DNA from: SYIM01 sp039800205
GTDB lineage: Bacteria > Pseudomonadota > Gammaproteobacteria > Burkholderiales > Burkholderiaceae_E
Length of the DNA stretch: 64,000 bases
Assembly: GCA_039800205.1 (NCBI GenBank)
Contig: JBDLRB010000049.1
Coordinates: forward strand, 1 to 64,000
Direction of reading: 5' to 3'
Shown here: in pieces, positions 59,617-64,000 of the stretch
Layout: every line of letters starts with the position of its first letter
Numbering within the stretch: position 1 is the first letter of the stretch
The notes under the pieces: generated by a model
The model's database searches: none
Seen by the model: the letters and a program-made list of their open reading frames with translations, nothing else
Told to the model about the DNA's origin: nothing
Program-made: the position numbers and the translations under genes

Positions 59617-59915
59617 TGGGTACGCCCTCGCCCGGACCGGAGTCCCGGATCCATGTGTTCCCCGAGCACCTGACCCTCCATGAGGCGATGGTCGAACGAG
59701 ACCGGCTGCTCGCCGCGCTCCGGCAGGGGGCGACCCGCGCAGATCTGCGTCCCCTCCGGCACTTCGATTCGAGTGCACTGATCGTGATGCTGGCCGGTGT
59801 TCGGGCGTCGCGCCGGTCCGGGACGCCGTTGGCCTTCGAAGGCGTACCCGACACGCTCCGTGGGCTCGCGCGTCTCTACGGACTGCAGGAGTTGCTGCCC
59901 GATGCATTCGTCTGA
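59616..59915 (+). CDS. mlaB: STAS-domain protein MlaB
   Basis: A 99-residue STAS domain. The conserved HFDSSALIVMLAGVRASRR has the serine pair in the usual switch position, and PLAFEGVPDTLRGLARLYGL completes the fold. MlaB binds MlaF and stabilises the complex. ATG 59616 shares a base with the mlaC stop, and its end overlaps the next ABC ATPase. Confidence 0.85.
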   Translation: MGTPSPGPESRIHVFPEHLTLHEAMVERDRLLAALRQGATRADLRPLRHFDSSALIVMLAGVRASRRSGTPLAFEGVPDTLRGLARLYGLQELLPDAFV

Positions 59916-60867
59916 GGCGACTGTTCGCGCGGGCGCTGCGCGTCCAGGTCGCTCGCCCGATCGCCCCGCCGCGATCGCGATCAACGGGCTCGTCAAGCGC
60001 TATGGCCGCTTCGAGGCACTGCGTGGGGTGTCGCTCGAAATCGAGCAGGGCGAATTCTTCGGATTGCTGGGCCCGAACGGTGCCGGCAAGACCTCGCTGA
60101 TCTCGATCATCGCCGGTCTTTCACAGCCCAGCGCGGGATCGGTCGCCGTGATGGGGCATGATGTCACCGCCGATTTCAGACAGGCTCGTCGTATGCTGGG
60201 GGTCGTCCCCCAGGAACTGGTCTTCGATCCGTTCTTCACGGTTCGTGAGACCCTGCGCCTGACGTCGGGCTACTACGGGGTTCGCGGCAACGATGACTGG
60301 ATCGATGAGATCCTCGCCCACCTTGACCTGTCCGCCAAGGCCGACGCGAACATGCGGGCCCTGTCCGGCGGAATGAAACGACGGGTGCTGGTCGGGCAGG
60401 CCCTGGTCCACCGACCGCCGGTGATCGTGCTCGACGAGCCGACCGCAGGGGTCGATGTGGAGCTGCGCCGCACGCTCTGGGATTTCATCCGGCGTCTCAA
60501 CCGCGAAGGCCACACGATCGTTCTGACCACGCACTACCTGGAAGAGGCCCAGGAATTGTGTGGGCGGATCGCGATGCTCAAAGCCGGACAGGTGGTCGCG
60601 CTGGCCCGCACGGCCGAACTGCTTGGGCGATTCGCGGGCGGCACGCTTGCCTTGCGGCTATCGGGCGCGCCGTTTCCCGAAGCGCTCGCGAGCGTCCGGA
60701 TCGACGGCGGTGCAGCGGGGTGGCATCTGTTGCGGGTCGATGCGCCGGATGCCCTTGAGCCCCTCCTGGCTGCGCTGCGTCTGGCCGGGTGTCGGATTGA
60801 AGAAATGAATTTCGAGCATACCGATCTCGAGGATGTGTTTTTGCGCATCATGCGGGAGGCGGCTTGA
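59902..60867 (+). CDS. ABC-2 type exporter ATP-binding protein (YadG-like)
   Basis: A 321-residue ATPase with about 30 extra N-terminal residues, then GPNGAGKTS, VPQELVFDPFFTVRETL, ALSGGMKRRVLVGQALV, VIVLDEPTAGVDVELR and TTHYLEEAQELC. The C-terminal extension (about 240-321) is typical of ABC-2 exporters. It works with the next permease; the substrate is unknown. Location after mla genes is conserved in Betaproteobacteria. Confidence 0.9.
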   Translation: MHSSEATVRAGAARPGRSPDRPAAIAINGLVKRYGRFEALRGVSLEIEQGEFFGLLGPNGAGKTSLISIIAGLSQPSAGSVAVMGHDVTADFRQARRMLGVVPQELVFDPFFTVRETLRLTSGYYGVRGNDDWIDEILAHLDLSAKADANMRALSGGMKRRVLVGQALVHRPPVIVLDEPTAGVDVELRRTLWDFIRRLNREGHTIVLTTHYLEEAQELCGRIAMLKAGQVVALARTAELLGRFAGGTLALRLSGAPFPEALASVRIDGGAAGWHLLRVDAPDALEPLLAALRLAGCRIEEMNFEHTDLEDVFLRIMREAA

Positions 60868-60892
60868 GCGCGTGAGCGCTCGTACGGATCAC

Positions 60893-61654
60893 ATGATGAG
60901 CATCGGTTTTCAGACGCTGTTTCGCAAGGAGATGCTGCGCTTCCTCAAGGTGAGTGTGCAGACCGTGGCCGCGCCGGTCCTCACGGCTCTGCTCTATCTG
61001 GTCGTCTTTTCGCAGGCACTCAGCGGGCGGGTCAAGGTCTTCGATTCAATCGAGTACACCTCGTTTCTGGTCCCCGGCCTGGTCATGATGGCAATTTTGC
61101 AAAATGCCTTCGCAAACGCATCCTCGTCCTTGATCCAGAGCAAGGTGACCGGCAATATCGTCTTTGTTCTGTTGCCGCCCCTTTCGCACCGGGAGCTCTT
61201 TTCCGCTTACGTTCTGGCCTCGATCGTCCGGGGCCTGGCGGTCGGGGTCGGGGTGTATGTCTGCACCCTGGGTTTCGCCCAGTATGGCTATGCCGCGCCG
61301 CTCTGGTCGCTCGCCTTTGCCCTCGCGGGTGGTTTCATCCTCGGTTCGATGGGCCTGATTGCCGGCATCTGGGCCGACAAGTTCGACCAGATTGCGGTCT
61401 TTCAGAACTTCATCATCATGCCCTTGACCTTTCTGTCGGGGGTGTTCTATTCGGTCGATTCGCTGCCTCCTTTCTGGCAGCTCGTGTCCCACCTCAATCC
61501 TTTTTTCTATATCGTCGACGGCTTTCGTTACGGCTTCTTCGGGGTGTCCGACGTCGACCCCCAAATCAGTCTGGCGATCGTGGTGTGTGCCGCGCTGGCG
61601 TGTTCGGTCATCGCGTTGCGTATGCTGTCGAGCGGCTACAAGTTGCGTCTATGA
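60893..61654 (+). CDS. ABC-2 type exporter permease (YadH-like)
   Basis: A 253-residue six-helix permease with FRKEMLRFLKVSVQTVAAPVLTALLY (in parts), FLVPGLVMMAILQNAFANAS and the ABC-2 signature region MPLTFLSGVFYSVDSLPPFWQ (in parts). ATG 60893 is the chosen start; GTG 60872 is possible. Partner of the preceding ATPase. Confidence 0.88.
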   Translation: MMSIGFQTLFRKEMLRFLKVSVQTVAAPVLTALLYLVVFSQALSGRVKVFDSIEYTSFLVPGLVMMAILQNAFANASSSLIQSKVTGNIVFVLLPPLSHRELFSAYVLASIVRGLAVGVGVYVCTLGFAQYGYAAPLWSLAFALAGGFILGSMGLIAGIWADKFDQIAVFQNFIIMPLTFLSGVFYSVDSLPPFWQLVSHLNPFFYIVDGFRYGFFGVSDVDPQISLAIVVCAALACSVIALRMLSSGYKLRL

Positions 61655-61663
61655 GGTCAAGCA

Positions 61664-61912
61664 ATGGTCAATCCGGATGATGTGCGTGCCTATATCCTTC
61701 AGGGGCTGTCCTGCAGCCATATCGAGGTGAGTGGCGATGGCCGTCACTTTGAGGCCTTGATCGTGTCCGACCAGTTCGCAGGCAAGCGGCTGGTCCAGCG
61801 CCACCAGCTGGTGTACGCGGCCCTGGGCGACCGGATGCGCGAGGAAATCCATGCGCTTTCGATGCGCACGCTGACTCCCGACGAGCATGCCGGTGGCGCC
61901 GGTGCGGCCTGA
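61664..61912 (+). CDS. BolA/IbaG family protein
   Basis: An 82-residue BolA-type protein (IEVSGDGRHFEALIVSDQF, then KRLVQRHQLVYAALGDRM, then EIHALSMRTLTP). IbaG-type proteins bind Fe-S clusters with monothiol glutaredoxin and sit upstream of murA in proteobacteria, as here (31 bp). Confidence 0.92.
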   Translation: MVNPDDVRAYILQGLSCSHIEVSGDGRHFEALIVSDQFAGKRLVQRHQLVYAALGDRMREEIHALSMRTLTPDEHAGGAGAA

Positions 61913-61942
61913 CGCGCGAGCGCCCCGCGGATTGCCCCTCTC

Positions 61943-63223
61943 ATGGATAAACTGAAGATCATTGGCGGGCAGCGGCTCGCCGGCGAGCTCGAGGTGTCGG
62001 GCGCCAAGAACGCCGCCTTGCCGATTCTCTGCGCGAGCCTGCTGACCGCTTCTCCGCTCGAGCTCGAGCGAGTCCCCGCGCTTCAGGACGTCCGGACGAT
62101 GGCGCGGCTTCTGAAGAGCCTGGGCGTGCGGGTGCAATCGACCGGTGGGCATTGGCAGCTTGATGCGTCCGCGCTGACCAGTCATGTCGCCGCGTATGAC
62201 CTGGTGAAGACGATGCGGGCGTCCATTCTCGTGCTCGGCCCGCTGCTTGCTCGGCTCGGTGAAGCGAGGGTGTCGCTGCCAGGGGGCTGCGCGATCGGTG
62301 CGCGACCGGTCGATCAGCACATTCGCGGCTTGCAGGCGATGGGCGCTCAGATTCGGATCGAACATGGGGATGTGGTGGCGAGCGCGTCGCGCTTGCGCGG
62401 CGCATCGATCGTGACGGACATGGTGACCGTGACGGGGACGGAAAACCTGATGATGGCCGCCACGCTCGCCGAAGGCGTGACCGTCATTGACAACGCTGCG
62501 CGCGAACCCGAAGTGGTGGATCTGGCCCGACTCCTGAGTGCGATGGGCGCGCAGATTGAGGGCGCGGGCACCGATCGGATCGTCATTACCGGTGTATCGG
62601 CGCTCGGTGGCGCCCGGCACCGGGTCATGGCCGACCGGATCGAGGCGGGGACCTTTCTCTGTGCGGTTGCCGCGGCCGGTGGCGATCTGATGCTGGCCGA
62701 TATCGATCCGGTTGCACTGGATGCCACCCTCGACAAACTGCGCCAGACCGGTGCGGCGCTGACGACCGGGCCCGACTGGATCCGGATTCAGGCCGGCGCC
62801 CGCCCCCGCTCGGTCAGTCTGAGGACCGCCCCGTATCCGGGCTTTGCCACCGACATGCAGGCGCAGTTCATGGCCCTCGATGCCATCGCCGATGGGACGT
62901 CCGTGATCACCGAGACCATTTTCGAGAATCGGTTCATGCATGTGCTCGAACTTCAGCGGCTTGGTGCGGACATCCGGATCGAGGGCAATACCGCCATTGT
63001 TCGGGGCGTTCATCACCTGTCAGGGGCTCGCGTGATGGCCACCGATCTCCGGGCCTCGGCCAGCCTGGTCATTGCCGGACTCGTCGGTGAGGGTGAGACG
63101 CTGATCGACCGCGTCTATCATCTCGACCGTGGCTATGAAGCCATGGAGCACAAGCTTGCTTCGATTGGTGCCCGTATCGAACGGGTGCCCACGACTCACC
63201 CCGTTTCGGAATCGTTGCCGTGA
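61943..63223 (+). CDS. murA: UDP-N-acetylglucosamine 1-carboxyvinyltransferase
   Basis: A 426-residue enzyme for the first committed step of peptidoglycan synthesis. SGAKNAALPILCA at the N-terminus holds the catalytic lysine, and the PEP-binding, fosfomycin-sensitive C116 is in PGGCAIGARPVDQH. TDMQAQFMALD and NRFMHVLEL are also conserved. Its stop overlaps the hisG GTG start. Confidence 0.97.
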   Translation: MDKLKIIGGQRLAGELEVSGAKNAALPILCASLLTASPLELERVPALQDVRTMARLLKSLGVRVQSTGGHWQLDASALTSHVAAYDLVKTMRASILVLGPLLARLGEARVSLPGGCAIGARPVDQHIRGLQAMGAQIRIEHGDVVASASRLRGASIVTDMVTVTGTENLMMAATLAEGVTVIDNAAREPEVVDLARLLSAMGAQIEGAGTDRIVITGVSALGGARHRVMADRIEAGTFLCAVAAAGGDLMLADIDPVALDATLDKLRQTGAALTTGPDWIRIQAGARPRSVSLRTAPYPGFATDMQAQFMALDAIADGTSVITETIFENRFMHVLELQRLGADIRIEGNTAIVRGVHHLSGARVMATDLRASASLVIAGLVGEGETLIDRVYHLDRGYEAMEHKLASIGARIERVPTTHPVSESLP

Positions 63224-63870
63224 TCACGCTTGCCTTATCCAAGGGCCGAATCTTCGACGAGACCCTGCCGCTCATCCAGGCGGTCGGCGTTGACATCGAC
63301 CCCACGCTTGCTGACTCGCGCAGCCTCATTCTGCCTACGGCCGACCCGCAATTACGCCTGATCATCGTGCGCGCCACCGATGTGCCCACGTACGTGCGCT
63401 ATGGCGCAGCCGATCTCGGCGTGGCCGGACTCGATGTCCTGCTCGAATCGGGAGTCGAGGGACTCTATCAGCCGATTGATCTGGGGATTGGCCAGTGTCG
63501 CCTCTGCGTGGCCGTTGCGAAGTCCTTCGATTATGCGCAGGCCGTACGTCGCGGTTCGCGCCTCCGGATCGCCACCAAGTATGTCGAGAGCGCCCGCCGG
63601 CATTTCGCAGCCAAGGGGGTCCATGTCGATCTGATCAAGCTCTATGGTTCGATGGAGCTCGCGCCCCTGGTGGGTTTGGCGGACGGGATCGTTGATCTCG
63701 TGAGCAGCGGCAGCACGCTGCGCGCCAACGGCCTGGTCGAGGTCGAGGAAATCATGCCCATCTCGGCGCGCCTGATCGTCAATCAGGCGTCGCTCAAGAC
63801 CCAGGCCCAGGCGATTGGCCACTTGCTGTCTTCGCTCGAAAAAGCGGTTCTGGCCGGAGCGCGATCATGA
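63220..63870 (+). CDS. hisG: ATP phosphoribosyltransferase, short form
   Basis: A 216-residue catalytic subunit of the first step in histidine synthesis. LALSKGRIFDETLPL, the YGAADLGVAGLDVL segment and the PRPP loop GIVDLVSSGSTLRANGL are present. It lacks the C-terminal regulatory domain, so it should need HisZ, not encoded in this window. GTG 63220 overlaps murA; ATGA links it to hisD. Confidence 0.95.
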   Translation: MITLALSKGRIFDETLPLIQAVGVDIDPTLADSRSLILPTADPQLRLIIVRATDVPTYVRYGAADLGVAGLDVLLESGVEGLYQPIDLGIGQCRLCVAVAKSFDYAQAVRRGSRLRIATKYVESARRHFAAKGVHVDLIKLYGSMELAPLVGLADGIVDLVSSGSTLRANGLVEVEEIMPISARLIVNQASLKTQAQAIGHLLSSLEKAVLAGARS

Positions 63871-64000
63871 CGGCGACCCGAGCAGCGGCAGGGGGGCCGG
63901 ATGCACCGGGCCTGATCCACGAGCTGGAGGCCGACCACCCGGACTTTGATGCGCAGCTTGGGCGTCTCCTCGCTTGGGAGGCCGCCCAGGACGACTCAAT
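63867..64000 (+). CDS. hisD: Histidinol dehydrogenase, 5' end only
   Basis: The 44 visible residues start MTATRAAAGGPDAPGLIHE and continue HPDFDAQLGRLLAWEAAQDDS, resembling the N-terminal arm of Betaproteobacterial HisD. The call rests mainly on the 4-bp overlap with hisG and the conserved hisG-hisD order. The gene runs off the right edge. Confidence 0.8.
   Translation, partial: MTATRAAAGGPDAPGLIHELEADHPDFDAQLGRLLAWEAAQDDS

Noticed and set aside
1..64000. CRISPR arrays, insertion sequences, prophage genes
   Set aside because: No regularly spaced repeats, transposase, integrase or phage structural genes were recognised on either strand.

Overview
The window is a high-GC, gene-dense bacterial chromosome segment, most likely from the order Burkholderiales (Betaproteobacteria). 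The assignment rests on gene order: a caa3-type cytochrome oxidase operon followed by SURF1, ctaA, ctaB and sco; lolB-ispE-tRNA-Gln-prs-rplY-pth; kdsD-kdsC-lptC-lptA-lptB-rpoN-ptsN-hprK-rapZ; mla operon-ABC-2 pair-bolA-murA-hisG-hisD; a Bug-type periplasmic binding protein; and a CIRCE operator in front of rpoH. I cannot name a genus.

Layout. 1-1.7 kb: partial comF and a divergent BioC-like methyltransferase. 1.7-11.4 kb: aa3/caa3 cytochrome oxidase structural genes (coxB, coxA, coxC), copper and heme A assembly factors (a 33-residue assembly peptide, ctaG, SURF1, a Sco-like protein, ctaA, ctaB, Sco1), and small membrane proteins. 11.4-14.5 kb: EamA exporter, rpoH and ftsY on the minus strand. 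14.5-19.3 kb: two M16 peptidases, rsmD, coaD, a ferredoxin, sixA. 19.3-23.8 kb: polyphosphate pair ppx/ppk (divergent) and a SIMPL protein. 23.9-34.3 kb: accessory metabolic region with a DapA-like enzyme, D-hydantoinase, N-carbamoyl-D-amino acid hydrolase, a polar amino acid ABC transporter and hydantoin racemase, then ogt, a Bug solute-binding protein and a flavoprotein. 34.3-35.4 kb: a low-GC HEPN/MNT toxin-antitoxin module flanked by direct copies of the ychF 3' end. 35.4-43.6 kb: ychF, 5'-nucleotidase, pth, rplY, prs, tRNA-Gln, ispE, lolB, TPR protein. 43.7-45.6 kb: mutM and mutY. 45.6-54 kb: LON-domain protein, rapZ, hprK, ptsN, rpoN, lptB/A/C, kdsC, kdsD. 54-64 kb: CPA2 antiporter, mlaFEDACB, ABC-2 exporter, bolA, murA, hisG, start of hisD.

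How the genes work together. The cox block holds the oxidase core plus most of its metallation and heme A pathway. The hydantoin block encodes import (binding protein, ATPase, two permeases), racemisation, ring opening and decarbamoylation, so it should convert D,L-5-substituted hydantoins to D-amino acids; no regulator is encoded within it. The lpt/kds/mla/murA/lolB genes serve outer-membrane and wall building, and rpoN-ptsN-hprK-rapZ form the nitrogen-PTS regulatory branch.

Most notable observations: (1) the HEPN/MNT type VII toxin-antitoxin pair sits between two copies (20 of 21 bases identical) of the ychF terminus, which looks like an insertion scar or attachment-like site without an integrase; (2) a CIRCE operator overlaps the rpoH promoter; (3) MlaA lacks the lipobox cysteine; (4) hpf is missing from between rpoN and ptsN; (5) the hydantoin cluster includes a DapA-family enzyme of unknown role. 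I saw no CRISPR array, insertion sequence, prophage or clearly novel multi-gene defence system.
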